Shown here: piece after piece, positions 45,282 through 55,650 of the stretch
Layout of the letters: every line of letters starts with the position of its first letter
How positions within the stretch are numbered: position 1 is the stretch's first letter
Source of the DNA: Pseudomonas alkylphenolica
Lineage (GTDB): Bacteria; Pseudomonadota; Gammaproteobacteria; Pseudomonadales; Pseudomonadaceae
Direction: 5' to 3'
Assembly (NCBI RefSeq): GCF_016009175.1
Contig: NZ_JADUCM010000006.1
Coordinates: 62,001 to 126,000, forward strand
Length of the DNA stretch: 64,000 nucleotides
The notes under the pieces: model-generated
The model's input: only the letters and a program-made list of their open reading frames with translations
Databases searched by the model: none
What the model was told of the DNA's origin: nothing
Program-made: the position numbers and the translations under genes

Positions 45282-48200
45282 TCAGTCCGCCAGCCAGGCA
45301 TTGGCCCAATGCTGCAGATGGTGTTCATTCAGTACGTAGTCGCGCAACACCGCCTCACGCAGGGCATCGCCCTGGCGATAGCTGGCCAACGGATCGCCAA
45401 GGTGCATGCGGATTGCATCCAGCCACTGCGCGGTGGTGTTTTCGCGCACACGCGTGCAAGGCAGATAGCCGGCATAGGCCTTGGTGTCGGTACAGATGAC
45501 CGGGAATCCACAGGCGCCATATTCCAGCAGGCGCAAGTTGCTCTTGCAGTCGTTGAAGAGGTTCTGCTCAAGCGGCGCCAGGGCCAGGTCGAGATTGAGG
45601 CTGGCCAGCTTGCGTGGGTACTGGGCGAATGAGATGCCCTCGTAGAATTCCTTTACATAAGGCCGCAGCGCATCCGGGCACATACCGAAAAACACCCAGT
45701 CGACTTCGTCGGCCAGGGTCTTGATCACCTCCAGCAGCAGTTCCAGGTCGCCACGATGACTGGTGCCACCGGCCCAGCCCACGCGAGGCCGCGCACTGGT
45801 CTGACGCTCGCTGACAAGCCCGCTCCAGAGGGGCGCGGCCAGCATGTTGGGGACCACGCGAATGTCGTGATGCATGCTGGAGAGTGCATCGGCCAGCGGC
45901 TCGGTTGACACCACTACGCGATCGCACAGGCTGATGGCCTGGCCGACCAGTTCGCGCATGTTGCTCGGCATGTTGCGCGCGTGATCGTTCTTTTTCGGCG
46001 GCTCGATGATGTAATCGTCGAGTTCATAAATGCGCCGCGCATTGGAAAGCTGCTTGTACCTGCCCATGTCCTTGATGTTGCCCGGCGTGTAGCGGCACTG
46101 CAGGATCACCACGTCGGGCTTTTCCCGCTCGAGCTCAATCAGCCCCGGCGAACTGTAGTCGATCCGGCCCTGAATCCAGCCGGCACGCTCCAGCTCCATG
46201 AACGGCTGCACCACCCGGTAGTGTCCGATCGCCGAAGTATTGCTTGGCAACGCCAATACCGATGGCATGGCCCGCGCAATGAACGGGTCCCAGCCACTGC
46301 GCAGGCCAGGCTCGAAGTTGAAGTTTGCCAGCTTCAGGCTGAGGTTGCGGTTATAGGCCGGATCAAAGGCAACCCAGGACAACCAGCGCTGATAGAACGC
46401 AACCTGGTCGGCCTCGACGTGCGCAGCCTCGCGGTCGTCAGCGACGGTCAGCCTGGCCACCTTTGAATACGGCGTCCACACTGTCAGATAACCGAGCTTG
46501 CGCGCCCGCAGGCACAAGTCGGCGTCCTGCAGGTTACCGTGCAAGCTGGCAGTATCGAGCCCTTCAAGTGACTGGAACAGCTCAGTGCGCACCAACAGGC
46601 AGTCAAGACTCAGCGCGCTCCAGTTTTGTACCAGTTGCAGGCGGCTCATGTAGCTGTCGGCATTCGCCGCACAACCGAGCACGGGGCTGCCCGTGACGCC
46701 GTTCATGCCCAGTACCAGGCCTGCAGAAATGACCGCGCCATTGCGGTCGAGCAGTTTCGGACCGACCACGCCGACTTCCGGACGCTGCGCCAGGTGCATC
46801 AATTCGCACAGCCACTGCCTGTCGAACAGCGCGCAGGCCGGATCAAGCAGCAGCAGATAGTCGCCGGTAGCCTGCAGGCTCGCCAGGTTCAGGCTCGCAG
46901 CCTGACCGCTGGCGTGAACGGCAACGACGCGCAACTGGTCGCTACCCAGGTTGGCCATTGCCGCCAGCCAGTCACGCACCTCGGCAGGCGCCTCATCGTT
47001 GACCACCAACAGCAATTCGAACTGACTGTAGGCGGTGTGCTCAAGCAAAGACTCGACGCAGCGCATTAACGCTGTGAGGTCGGCGCCGGCAAGGATCAGA
47101 ATCGATACCTTCGCCGCCCACTCATGCTGGTAGGTCACGCGGGTCATCAGGCTGTTTTCAATGCCTGTGACCTGGGCGTTGACGCCCAGGCGCTGCAGGT
47201 GCGCCTGCACCACGCGAGACGCCTGAACCTGAGCACCGGACTCAGCCAGCCACTGGGCATAGGTGTACCGGCACTGCACCAGCACCTCGGCAATGTGCTC
47301 CACCACCTGCAAACCATGGGTCTCAACCAGACGCCAGAGCAAGTCCTGGGGCGCCAGACTGTCGAAGTCCTGATCAAAGCCGCCCAAGGCACGCACCGCT
47401 GCGCTGTTGAAAGCCAGCAGGCGCCCGACGTAGGGCACGCTGCGCATCAGGTCGAGGTTGAAGTCCGGCTTGAAGATCGGGTTCGAGGGCTCAAGGTTGT
47501 CGTTGGCGCCTTCATCGGTGTACAGGCACAGGCTGTCGGTACGCAGGGCCATACGCTCGGCCATGATGACCAGTGCGTGCGGATGCAGACGGTCACCAGC
47601 GCGCATCAGGAAGAACCAGTCGGCCGACTCATCGCTGTGCAACCATTGATTGAGCGCAGCATAGTCACCGCCGTCGCGCACGCGGAACTGAACCTCGTCA
47701 CCGGCCACAGCCTGCAACGACGCCGGTCCCATCACCAGAATGCGTCGGGCGGGATAGGATTGCTCGGCCAGGCTTTCGAGGGTCACGCGCAACGCGGCCT
47801 CGTCATCCTCGCAGAGAATCACCGGAACAATACGCGGCTGACTGGGCCACTGCTCGATACGTTTGGGCAGCAAGCGCAACTGGCCCGCCGAGAGGCTGCG
47901 GTATTTCAGCCACTCGGCGTACAGCTCGGAAAAGCTGAGGCTGTTACTGCCAACTTGCTGATTGAAGTTGGCCATCTGCCCGGAGAAGAAGCGCCGCATG
48001 TCCAGCTCTTCCCAGCGCGCATCTGCGCTGTCGTCGTAGGCTGCCAGCGACTGGTAGCGCACCCAGCCTTCAGCGGGTGCGGTCTCACCGCTGCGCGCAG
48101 CGAGCATTTGCATCAGCCATTCGGACTCGACCTTGTACGCTTCGGTCATGCTGCTCTGGTGGCTCAGCCGTCCAGGGTATACACGCTCAAGGCTCAGCAC

Positions 48201-48848
48201 CTGATCCAGGTTGCACAGGTGGCCACGGCGCAGCAGGCAGGTGTACAAGGCCAGGTCCAGGCGCGCGACGAAGCCCTGACCGTCCTGCACCAGGGTCGCC
48301 AGGTATTCGTCTACCTGCGCCCGGCGGAACATGGCATGGCTTAACCCGCCAAACAGGTTCGGCGCGCGATCGGCAATGCTGTCCAGCAGGTCCGTGCCGC
48401 ACAGCACGGCACTGTGCATCGACATAACGAAATTCAGCGAACGCGACGGCAGCAACACATCATCAGCGGCGCAGAGCAGGCGCTGGCAGTTGACCAAGCT
48501 CACCTGCGGCCAGTCAGCCAAGACACCGGCCTGCTGGCTGATGCAGGTGCTGAACAGCACATCGTCATCACACAGGAACTTGATCAGCTCGCCGGACGAC
48601 TGCGCCAGGCACGCCAGCAGGTTACGGGCAAACCCCAGGCGTTCGGGGTTGCGCACATAGCGTACCGGTACCGGGGAGTCATTCCTGAGCGCTTCGCAGA
48701 TCGCCTCGATCTCTGAACCCGAACTGTCGTCGCACACTACGATTTCCAGGTTCGGATAATCCTGGGCAATCGCGCTGGTCAACGTACTGTGAAAAAATTC
48801 AGTATTGAATGCAGGGATGGCGATGCTGACAAGAGGCTGTTCGTTCAC
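45282..48848 (-). CDS. Giant multidomain glycosyltransferase C (1188-1207 aa)
   Basis: Four modules: an intact GT2 GT-A domain (VSIAIPAFN at 7-15, DXD-type CDDDV at 93-97, His/Arg rich acceptor loop), a second GT2-like domain, a third with VSILILAGADLTALMRCVES and LLLLDPACALF, and a C-terminal GT-B/GT4-like domain (RVGWAGGTSHRGDLELLLEVIK, GMCPDALRPYVKEF). Modules three and four closely parallel those of glycosyltransferase A. I start at GTG 48848, which places the GT-A fold at the N-terminus and has AAGG 9 bases upstream; an ATG at 48905 without a ribosome site is the alternative. It lies downstream of flgL and may be read from it. Confidence 0.84.
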   Translation of the reverse strand: MNEQPLVSIAIPAFNTEFFHSTLTSAIAQDYPNLEIVVCDDSSGSEIEAICEALRNDSPVPVRYVRNPERLGFARNLLACLAQSSGELIKFLCDDDVLFSTCISQQAGVLADWPQVSLVNCQRLLCAADDVLLPSRSLNFVMSMHSAVLCGTDLLDSIADRAPNLFGGLSHAMFRRAQVDEYLATLVQDGQGFVARLDLALYTCLLRRGHLCNLDQVLSLERVYPGRLSHQSSMTEAYKVESEWLMQMLAARSGETAPAEGWVRYQSLAAYDDSADARWEELDMRRFFSGQMANFNQQVGSNSLSFSELYAEWLKYRSLSAGQLRLLPKRIEQWPSQPRIVPVILCEDDEAALRVTLESLAEQSYPARRILVMGPASLQAVAGDEVQFRVRDGGDYAALNQWLHSDESADWFFLMRAGDRLHPHALVIMAERMALRTDSLCLYTDEGANDNLEPSNPIFKPDFNLDLMRSVPYVGRLLAFNSAAVRALGGFDQDFDSLAPQDLLWRLVETHGLQVVEHIAEVLVQCRYTYAQWLAESGAQVQASRVVQAHLQRLGVNAQVTGIENSLMTRVTYQHEWAAKVSILILAGADLTALMRCVESLLEHTAYSQFELLLVVNDEAPAEVRDWLAAMANLGSDQLRVVAVHASGQAASLNLASLQATGDYLLLLDPACALFDRQWLCELMHLAQRPEVGVVGPKLLDRNGAVISAGLVLGMNGVTGSPVLGCAANADSYMSRLQLVQNWSALSLDCLLVRTELFQSLEGLDTASLHGNLQDADLCLRARKLGYLTVWTPYSKVARLTVADDREAAHVEADQVAFYQRWLSWVAFDPAYNRNLSLKLANFNFEPGLRSGWDPFIARAMPSVLALPSNTSAIGHYRVVQPFMELERAGWIQGRIDYSSPGLIELEREKPDVVILQCRYTPGNIKDMGRYKQLSNARRIYELDDYIIEPPKKNDHARNMPSNMRELVGQAISLCDRVVVSTEPLADALSSMHHDIRVVPNMLAAPLWSGLVSERQTSARPRVGWAGGTSHRGDLELLLEVIKTLADEVDWVFFGMCPDALRPYVKEFYEGISFAQYPRKLASLNLDLALAPLEQNLFNDCKSNLRLLEYGACGFPVICTDTKAYAGYLPCTRVRENTTAQWLDAIRMHLGDPLASYRQGDALREAVLRDYVLNEHHLQHWANAWLAD

Positions 48849-48930
48849 CGTGGGAAACCTTGAAGAAGGTCTATGCACCTGAACTACCTGAACAGGCAGG
48901 CGCATAGACCATTAACGCGGAGGAAAGAAA

Positions 48931-50496
48931 TCAGAGCTGGTTGAACAGGCTAAGCGAAGAGATCTTGGTAAACGCCAGCTGCGATGCCTGCAGCATGGTC
49001 TGCTGCAGATTCAGACGGATCAGCACTTCTGCGGGATCGGCGTCACGGATCGAGCTTTGCGTCTTGGTGTTGGCAATCTGCAGGCTTTCATTGGTCTCGG
49101 CCTGCACGTCCAGCGCCGCGCCGCGGGCACCGATCGAACTGATCGACTCGGCGATCTTGTTTGCACCGCTTTCCAGGTTACCGATAGCCGAATCCAGGGC
49201 TGCCTGGTACTTCTGCTTGGCATCGAGGTCGTTGTCCACCGGCATCTCCAGCGCCGAGCGCAACTGCGAGATGGTGTCGAGGATGTTCTGGGTCTGGTGC
49301 GTATTGACCTTCACCGAGTACTGATCGCCCGACTTTGGCTCGGACGGCGGAGCACTGAAGGTGAAGTCGACACCGGCGATGCTGGCATTGGTGCCGGTCA
49401 GGCTACCGGTGGCAACCGGACGTGCATCAGGCCCCACCGGCTGGGCATAGACCTCATAGTCGGTGTCGCTGGTGAACTTGATGATCGCCCCGCCACCCGG
49501 GAACGCGTCCTGGTACAGGCCTTGATCAGTGATGTTGGCCCCGGTGATCTGCGACGACGACGGGTTGCCCGGGCTGCGCGAACCGGCAATGGCGTCAGGC
49601 TTGGAGGCCAGGGTGAACGCGTGCGGGGCGATGGCGCCGTTGTCGCCGTCGCGGAAATTGACATCAACACGCATGTCGACACCACGGAAGCTGATGGTAT
49701 CGGTTTCCGACGAGTCGTAGGTACCGCCGCCCGAAGCCTCCAGCGTGTAGTCGATGGTGCCGGTGGAGTCGGTGATCTTGTACTGGGTGCTGTTGATGAA
49801 GGTGATGACGTAAGGCTCGCCACTGCGGAAGCGTTCGTTGTAGGTGGTGCTGCCCGAGACCTGACCATCGGACAGGCTCACGCGCGAGTCGGCCGCCGCT
49901 GGCGAGGTGAGCGAGGTCTGGCTGCGGCTGGTATTGAGCGCCTGCTCGAACGCGGTGTAACCGCTTTCGTTGGTCGCCATGCTGAGCATGTCGCCCACCT
50001 GCAGGTTCAGGGTGCTCTGGTCGCCTTGATAGGTGTAGGTGCCATCGGCGTTACGCACGTACGGCTGGGTATCTCCGCGCGAGCCGGAGAACAGGTACTT
50101 GCCGTTCTCATCGCGGCTGTTCATCAGGCTGTAGAGCTGCTCTTCGAGCTGGCTCAGCTCCTGTGCGTTCGCCTTGCGGTCGGCATCGGTAAAGCTGCCG
50201 TTGCCCGCACCGATCGCCAGCTCCTTGACCCGGGCCAGTACGTTGGTGATGCCGTTGAGCGTCGATTCGGCAGTGCTGAGGCTGTTGCGCACGCTGGTGA
50301 TGTTGCCGTTGTACTGGCCGAGCAAGTTGCTCTGCTGCTGCAATTGCAGCAACCGCGCTGCCCCCACCGGATCATCGGCAGCAGTACGTACACGAATGTT
50401 GTCAGTGGCCTGTTCGCCGGTCTTCACCACGTTGGCAAGGTTGCGCGAGTAGCTGGAGGCACTGGCTTCGTAAAACTGGGAAGTAGAAATACGCAC
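48931..50496 (-). CDS. flgL: FlgL, hook-filament junction protein 3
   Basis: 521 residues, GTG start with AAGGAG upstream. Conserved ends RISTSQFYEASASSYSRN and the C-terminal ...SQLAFTKISSLSLFNQL match HAP3; the insert in the middle makes it longer than the enterobacterial protein, as usual in Pseudomonas. Immediately after flgK (13 bases). Confidence 0.95.
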   Translation of the reverse strand: MRISTSQFYEASASSYSRNLANVVKTGEQATDNIRVRTAADDPVGAARLLQLQQQSNLLGQYNGNITSVRNSLSTAESTLNGITNVLARVKELAIGAGNGSFTDADRKANAQELSQLEEQLYSLMNSRDENGKYLFSGSRGDTQPYVRNADGTYTYQGDQSTLNLQVGDMLSMATNESGYTAFEQALNTSRSQTSLTSPAAADSRVSLSDGQVSGSTTYNERFRSGEPYVITFINSTQYKITDSTGTIDYTLEASGGGTYDSSETDTISFRGVDMRVDVNFRDGDNGAIAPHAFTLASKPDAIAGSRSPGNPSSSQITGANITDQGLYQDAFPGGGAIIKFTSDTDYEVYAQPVGPDARPVATGSLTGTNASIAGVDFTFSAPPSEPKSGDQYSVKVNTHQTQNILDTISQLRSALEMPVDNDLDAKQKYQAALDSAIGNLESGANKIAESISSIGARGAALDVQAETNESLQIANTKTQSSIRDADPAEVLIRLNLQQTMLQASQLAFTKISSLSLFNQL

Positions 50497-50509
50497 GGTC
50501 TACCACTCC

Positions 50510-52555
50510 TTAAAGGGCATTGATCAGCGTGGAGAAGATTTCCTGCGCCGCCTTGATGATCTGCGACGAGGCCGTGTAGTACTGCTGGTACTTGATCAGG
50601 TTGCCGGCCTCTTCGTCGAGCTGAACGCCCGACAGCGAATCACGCGAGGCCTTGGCCGAGGTGTGCAAAGCCGTGGTCGAGTCCACGTCCATCTGCGCCT
50701 GCGCCGTTTTGCCACCGACGTTTTCCACCAGCTTGCCGTACGCGTCGGTAAGGCTGATGCCCTTGCCGTTGGCGCCGACTTCAACCGTGCCCTTGGTCTG
50801 CAGGTCGATCACCGACTGGCCGTTGCGGTTGTTGTCGGAACCTGCGCCGGTGAGCGCGATGGTGTAGTTGTCACCCTGCTTGGGCGAGCCGGACACTTCC
50901 ATTTCAAAGGTGAAAGACTTCTGGGTGCCGCTGGCGTCGTTGATCGGCGCCCCGGTGGAGTCGACCATCGGTACGGAAAACTGCAGCTTGTTGGCCTGCC
51001 CCGGAATGATGGTACCGGTTCCCAGCGTGCCACCTTGGGCATCGAGCAATTTGTAAGTCTGTGGCGACGCGGTGTCGTCACCGAACACCAGCTTCACCGG
51101 CGTCGAATACTTCAGGCCGTTCTGCAGGTCCAGGCGCTGGGTAGCATCATAGATGTCGAGGCTGGAGGTCAGGTTCGGCTGGCCGATGATCCCGGTGCCC
51201 TGGTTGCCCGAGCCACTGGTAGCGGTCAACGGCGAAGCCAGCGCGATGCGCTTGGGATCGGTGAGGACGGTGTCCAGGTTGCTCGCAGCATTACGGGTCG
51301 GAGTAATCTTGAAACTGTCGCCTGGATTGTTGGTGCCGCTGTTCAGGCTGAGCGAGAAACCATCGATGACCGGTGCCGGGTCATCAGTGATGTCGAAGCT
51401 GCCCATATTGGTGCCTTCCGGCAGCTTCTTGACGCTGTAGCCGGTGGCACTGGTGAAGGTCACCTGGTAGTCGCTGGTGCTCAGCTTGCCGGTGTCCTTG
51501 ATGGTCACATCGAGCATGCCGTTGCCGGTGTTGCCGGAACGGGCAGTACTGCGCTGGCTGATCTGCTCGGCACTGTTGATGCTGTTGAACAGGGCGGCGC
51601 CGAACTCGCCGTTCTTGTCGATGCCTTGGGCCAGCTGTTTGTTAATCTGGTCGGCCATGACCAGGGCCACACGCCCCAGTTCGTTCAGCGACGGGTCGAG
51701 CACTTCGCTGCGATAACGCAGCAGGCCACCGATTTCGCCGCCATTTAGGCTGGAGGTAACGTCCATGACCGTGGTGCCACGGTTGAGCTGGATGCTGGAG
51801 CGGGTCGGGTCGTTTTTGCTCGGCACCGCCTCCAGGGTGTTGATGGTTTTACCCATCACCAACGGCTGGCCGTTCTCCAGGTAGATATCCAGGTTACCTT
51901 CACGCTCGACCACCTGGGTGCCGACCAGCTCGGACAATTGACGCACGGCTTCGTTGCGCTGGTCGAGCAGGTCGTTCGGCGTGCCCTCAACCACCGACAC
52001 CCGGGAAATCTGATCGTTGTACTGGGCAATGGTCGCCGACAGCTTGTTGACCTGGTCAGCCATCGACGCCAGGTTGCCGTTGATGTTGGTGTTCTGTTCG
52101 TTGAGCTGGTTGGCGATGGTATTGAAGCGTTTGCTCAGCGATTGCGCACTGGTCAGCAGCAACTGGCGCGACGCATCTTCGTTGGGCTTGGCTGCCGCGC
52201 TCTGCATGGCGGTGAAGAAGCTCTTCAGCGCTGCGGTAATGCCGGTGTCGGCATCGGACAGCATGCTGTCGATCGGCGCGACCTGGTTGAGGTAGGCCGA
52301 CGCGTCGCTGCTCAGCGAGGTGGTGGTACGCAACTGGTTTTCCAGGTAGGCGTTGTACACCCGGCGCACATCGGACAAGGTCGTACCGGTGCCGATGAAT
52401 ACATTGCCGTACTGCTGCGAGCCGTTGGCCCGCTGCACGTTCTGCTGGCGCGAATAACCAGCGACATCGGCGTTGGTAATGTTGTTACCGGTGGTGTGCA
52501 GGCCCGACTGACTGGCGTTGAGGCCCGACATCCCGATGTTGATCAAACTCGCCAT
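50510..52555 (-). CDS. flgK: FlgK, hook-filament junction protein 1
   Basis: 681 residues with the axial-protein signature NITNADVAGYSRQQ and opening SLINIGMSGLNASQSGLHTT; C-terminal ...LSGVQLDEEAGNLIKYQQYY is typical. AAGG lies 8 bases before the ATG. It follows flgJ by 10 bases. Confidence 0.96.
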   Translation of the reverse strand: MASLINIGMSGLNASQSGLHTTGNNITNADVAGYSRQQNVQRANGSQQYGNVFIGTGTTLSDVRRVYNAYLENQLRTTTSLSSDASAYLNQVAPIDSMLSDADTGITAALKSFFTAMQSAAAKPNEDASRQLLLTSAQSLSKRFNTIANQLNEQNTNINGNLASMADQVNKLSATIAQYNDQISRVSVVEGTPNDLLDQRNEAVRQLSELVGTQVVEREGNLDIYLENGQPLVMGKTINTLEAVPSKNDPTRSSIQLNRGTTVMDVTSSLNGGEIGGLLRYRSEVLDPSLNELGRVALVMADQINKQLAQGIDKNGEFGAALFNSINSAEQISQRSTARSGNTGNGMLDVTIKDTGKLSTSDYQVTFTSATGYSVKKLPEGTNMGSFDITDDPAPVIDGFSLSLNSGTNNPGDSFKITPTRNAASNLDTVLTDPKRIALASPLTATSGSGNQGTGIIGQPNLTSSLDIYDATQRLDLQNGLKYSTPVKLVFGDDTASPQTYKLLDAQGGTLGTGTIIPGQANKLQFSVPMVDSTGAPINDASGTQKSFTFEMEVSGSPKQGDNYTIALTGAGSDNNRNGQSVIDLQTKGTVEVGANGKGISLTDAYGKLVENVGGKTAQAQMDVDSTTALHTSAKASRDSLSGVQLDEEAGNLIKYQQYYTASSQIIKAAQEIFSTLINAL

Positions 52556-52565
52556 GGTTCAAACC

Positions 52566-53768
52566 TTATAGTTGCGTAGTGGTGCCAATCGCTGCGTAGC
52601 TTTCGTAGGATTTCATCTGCTTGGCGATCTGCGAGATCTTGCTCGCGTAATCCGGGTCGGTTGCGTAACCGGCCCGCTGCAGCTCGCGTACAAACTGTTC
52701 CGGTTTATCGGCAGCCTTGACCGCATCTTTATAGCGCGCGTTGTTTTGCAACAGGCTCACCAGGTCATGGAAACTGTCCTGGTAGGAATCGTAGGAACGG
52801 AACGCCGCCGTCTCTTTGACGAACTGGCCATCGCGGTATTCGCTGGTGATCGCCCGCGCTTCATCGCCTTGCCAGTTACCCGTCGCCTTGATGCCGAACA
52901 GGTTGTGGCTGCTGCGGCCATCGGCCGTACGCATGACCGACTTGCCCCAACCGGTTTCCAGCGCGGCCTGGGCCACCAGGTAACGCGGATCGATACCGAT
53001 GCGCTTGGCGGCCTGCTCGGCCATCGGCAGCATGGTGGCGACAAAAGCGTCCGAAGATTCGAAGGCACGCTTGGCCGGTGCCAGCGGCGGCTGAGCCATG
53101 GCGCGACCGTAAATGCGCACGCTGCCAGGTGCGGCAAACGCCTGCGCCGGCTGCCAGTCACCCTTGACCACGGCATCACCGACCTGGGTCGAGCGCCCGG
53201 GAATCGGCGCGGTGTTGGTGGTTGCCGGCACACCGCCTGCGGCAGGCACCAGGCCTGCCAGCAAGCGATCGGTAAGCTTGCCCGGCAACGCCAGGCGTCG
53301 CGAATTCAGCGCTGCCACGTCATTGCGCGTGACCGCGGTTTCCTGTGGCCGCTCAGCCACACCCACCGCCACCGCGCCCAACGGACGCGCCTGCACATCG
53401 TAGCGCGGGAACGGGCTGGTGTTGCCTGCCGGGGCGGCCTTCTGCTTGGACAGCTGGCGCATCAGCACGTCCTGCAAACCGATACCACCCCCCTCGCGTG
53501 ACATGCTCACCGCCAGCTGCTGGTCGTACATCTGCTGGTACTGCTTGGTGGTCTCGGTGTTGAGCGGGTTGTCCTTGGCCAGCACATCGCTGGCCGAGCG
53601 CATCGACTTGAGCATTTCGTTGAGGAACAGCGACTCGAATTCCTGGGCCACCTTGCGCAGGTTGGCCTCACTGTCGCGATCACCGACCTTCAGCGAACTG
53701 AGGCGATTGAGGTCGGTGTAGGCACCGCTGTCAGCCGACGAGGCAATTGCATGCTTGGGCATATCCAT
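52566..53768 (-). CDS. flgJ: FlgJ, rod cap and peptidoglycan hydrolase
   Basis: 400 residues. The N-terminal part (about 1-100) is the rod-capping domain; the C-terminal part (about 220-385) is a glucosaminidase of the GH73 type, with the catalytic Glu in QAALETGWGKSV. GAGGG is 7 bases before the ATG. It opens the cell wall for rod growth. Follows flgI by 10 bases. Confidence 0.96.
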   Translation of the reverse strand: MDMPKHAIASSADSGAYTDLNRLSSLKVGDRDSEANLRKVAQEFESLFLNEMLKSMRSASDVLAKDNPLNTETTKQYQQMYDQQLAVSMSREGGGIGLQDVLMRQLSKQKAAPAGNTSPFPRYDVQARPLGAVAVGVAERPQETAVTRNDVAALNSRRLALPGKLTDRLLAGLVPAAGGVPATTNTAPIPGRSTQVGDAVVKGDWQPAQAFAAPGSVRIYGRAMAQPPLAPAKRAFESSDAFVATMLPMAEQAAKRIGIDPRYLVAQAALETGWGKSVMRTADGRSSHNLFGIKATGNWQGDEARAITSEYRDGQFVKETAAFRSYDSYQDSFHDLVSLLQNNARYKDAVKAADKPEQFVRELQRAGYATDPDYASKISQIAKQMKSYESYAAIGTTTQL

Positions 53769-53778
53769 CGACCGGCCC

Positions 53779-54894
53779 TCAGATCACGATCAGGTCGGCT
53801 TGCAGGGCGCCGGCCTGTTTCAGGGCTTCGAGAATCGCCATCAGGTCACTGGGCGCTGCGCCCACCTGATTCACCGCACGGACGATTTCATCCAGGGTAG
53901 TGCCCGGGCCAAACTTGAACATCGGCTTGGCTTCCTGCTCGGCGTTGACCCGCGAACGAGGCACGACGGCAGTCTGGCCGTTGGAGAACGGCCCCGGCTG
54001 GCTGACGATCGGGTCTTCGGTGATGGTCACGGTCAGGCTGCCGTGGGTAACCGCAGCAGGCGAAACCTTGACGTTCTGGCCAATGACGATAGTGCCGGTA
54101 CGCGAGTTGATGATGACCTTGGCCACCGCCTGGCCCGGATCGATCTCGAGGTTCTCGAGGATCGACAGGTAGTCGACACGCTGGCTTGGATCAAGCGGCG
54201 CAGTCACCCGTACCGAACCACCATCCACCGCTTGCGCCACACCCGGGCCGAGCAGTTCGTTGACCTTGTCGACGATACGCTTGGCGGTGGTGAAGTCCGG
54301 ACGGTTGAGGTTCAGGGTCAGGCTGTTGCCCTGGTTGAACCCACTGGGCACGGCACGTTCAACCGAGGCACCACCCGGGATGCGGCCGGCCGAGGGGACG
54401 TTGACGGTGATTTTCGAGCCATCGCGCCCTTCGGCGTCAAAGCCGCCGACCACCAGGTTACCCTGGGCAATCGCATAGACGTTGCCGTCGATACCCTTGA
54501 GCGGCGTCATCAACAGGCTGCCACCGCGCAGGCTCTTGGAGTTACCGATCGACGACACAGTAATGTCCACCACCTGCCCCGGCTTGGCAAACGCCGGCAG
54601 GTCGGCATGCACCGACACTGCCGCGACGTTCTTGAGCTGGACGTTGCCCGAGCCCGCCGGCACCTTGATGCCAAACTGCGACAGCATGTTGTTGAAGGTC
54701 TGCAGGGTGAACGGGGTCTGGGTGGTCTGGTCACCCGTACCGTTAAGCCCCACCACCAGGCCGTAGCCGATCAGCTGGTTACTGCGCACGCCGGAAATGC
54801 TGGCGATGTCCTTCAGGCGCTCGGCCTGTGCGGCAAAGGCGGCGGACATCAGAAGCGCGGCGGCGATCAGCTGCTTGTAGTTGAACATGGTCAT
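53779..54894 (-). CDS. flgI: FlgI, flagellar P-ring protein
   Basis: 371 residues with a Sec signal peptide ([19 protein letters not shown], cleavage near residue 24-25) and the conserved [19 protein letters not shown]. Forms the periplasmic bushing. A second in-frame ATG lies six bases downstream; either may be used. Follows flgH by 6 bases. Confidence 0.96.
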   Translation of the reverse strand: MTMFNYKQLIAAALLMSAAFAAQAERLKDIASISGVRSNQLIGYGLVVGLNGTGDQTTQTPFTLQTFNNMLSQFGIKVPAGSGNVQLKNVAAVSVHADLPAFAKPGQVVDITVSSIGNSKSLRGGSLLMTPLKGIDGNVYAIAQGNLVVGGFDAEGRDGSKITVNVPSAGRIPGGASVERAVPSGFNQGNSLTLNLNRPDFTTAKRIVDKVNELLGPGVAQAVDGGSVRVTAPLDPSQRVDYLSILENLEIDPGQAVAKVIINSRTGTIVIGQNVKVSPAAVTHGSLTVTITEDPIVSQPGPFSNGQTAVVPRSRVNAEQEAKPMFKFGPGTTLDEIVRAVNQVGAAPSDLMAILEALKQAGALQADLIVI

Positions 54895-54900
54895 CCGAAC

Positions 54901-55596
54901 CTAGAAAGGCCAAAGCGGGCTGAGGAAGAAACGGTCAAGCCAGCCCGGCTGGCTGGCATCGGCAAACGAGCCGGTTCCCGAATAAGTGATGCGTGCATCG
55001 GCGACCCGCGTCGACGGGACGGTGTTGTCCGTAGCAATGTCGTCGGCGCGGATCATGCCGGCGATACGCACCAGTTCGTCACCGGTGTTGAGGGTCAGCC
55101 ACTTCTCGCCGCGCACGGCGATGATGCCGTTGGGCAGCACATCAGCGACGGTCACGGTGATCGAACCGGTCAACGTGTTGCCCTGCGCCGCCTTGCTGTC
55201 ACCCTTGGTCGAGCGGTCACCCTTGTACCCGGCACTCAGGCTCAGGTCGCCACTGCCAAACGGGTTGTTGGTGGTGGCGGACGAGCCGAACAACGAGCTC
55301 AGACCGATGTCGGCCGTGCTGTTCTTGTCGATCTGCGAGTTGGCGTTCTTGCTCGCCGAGGTTCTCTCATTCAGGGTGATGGTGATGATGTCACCCACCC
55401 GGAATGCCTTGCGGTCGCTGTACAGGTTCTGATCAAAACCCGCCTGGTAGATCGAGCCGTTGTTGGCCGCAGCCGGCAGTGGTGTACGCGGCAAAACCGG
55501 CGCGTAGTACGGATCATTGGGCTTGGGTGTCGGCGCAACGCAGCCGACCAGCACAGTGACCCCACTCAGGGCAAGTACGGATAACAAACGACTCAT
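54901..55596 (-). CDS. flgH: FlgH, flagellar L-ring lipoprotein
   Basis: 231 residues from ATG 55596, with GAGG 8 bases before it. The lipobox VLVGC puts the lipidated Cys at residue 19, which fixes this start rather than one 18 residues upstream. Body pattern [20 protein letters not shown] is seen as [14 protein letters not shown]. Builds the outer-membrane bushing. Confidence 0.95.
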   Translation of the reverse strand: MSRLLSVLALSGVTVLVGCVAPTPKPNDPYYAPVLPRTPLPAAANNGSIYQAGFDQNLYSDRKAFRVGDIITITLNERTSASKNANSQIDKNSTADIGLSSLFGSSATTNNPFGSGDLSLSAGYKGDRSTKGDSKAAQGNTLTGSITVTVADVLPNGIIAVRGEKWLTLNTGDELVRIAGMIRADDIATDNTVPSTRVADARITYSGTGSFADASQPGWLDRFFLSPLWPF

Positions 55597-55650
55597 GACT
55601 CTGACCTCACGGTGTAACAGGCGCAGTAAAAGCGACCTCGAAGACTTCAC

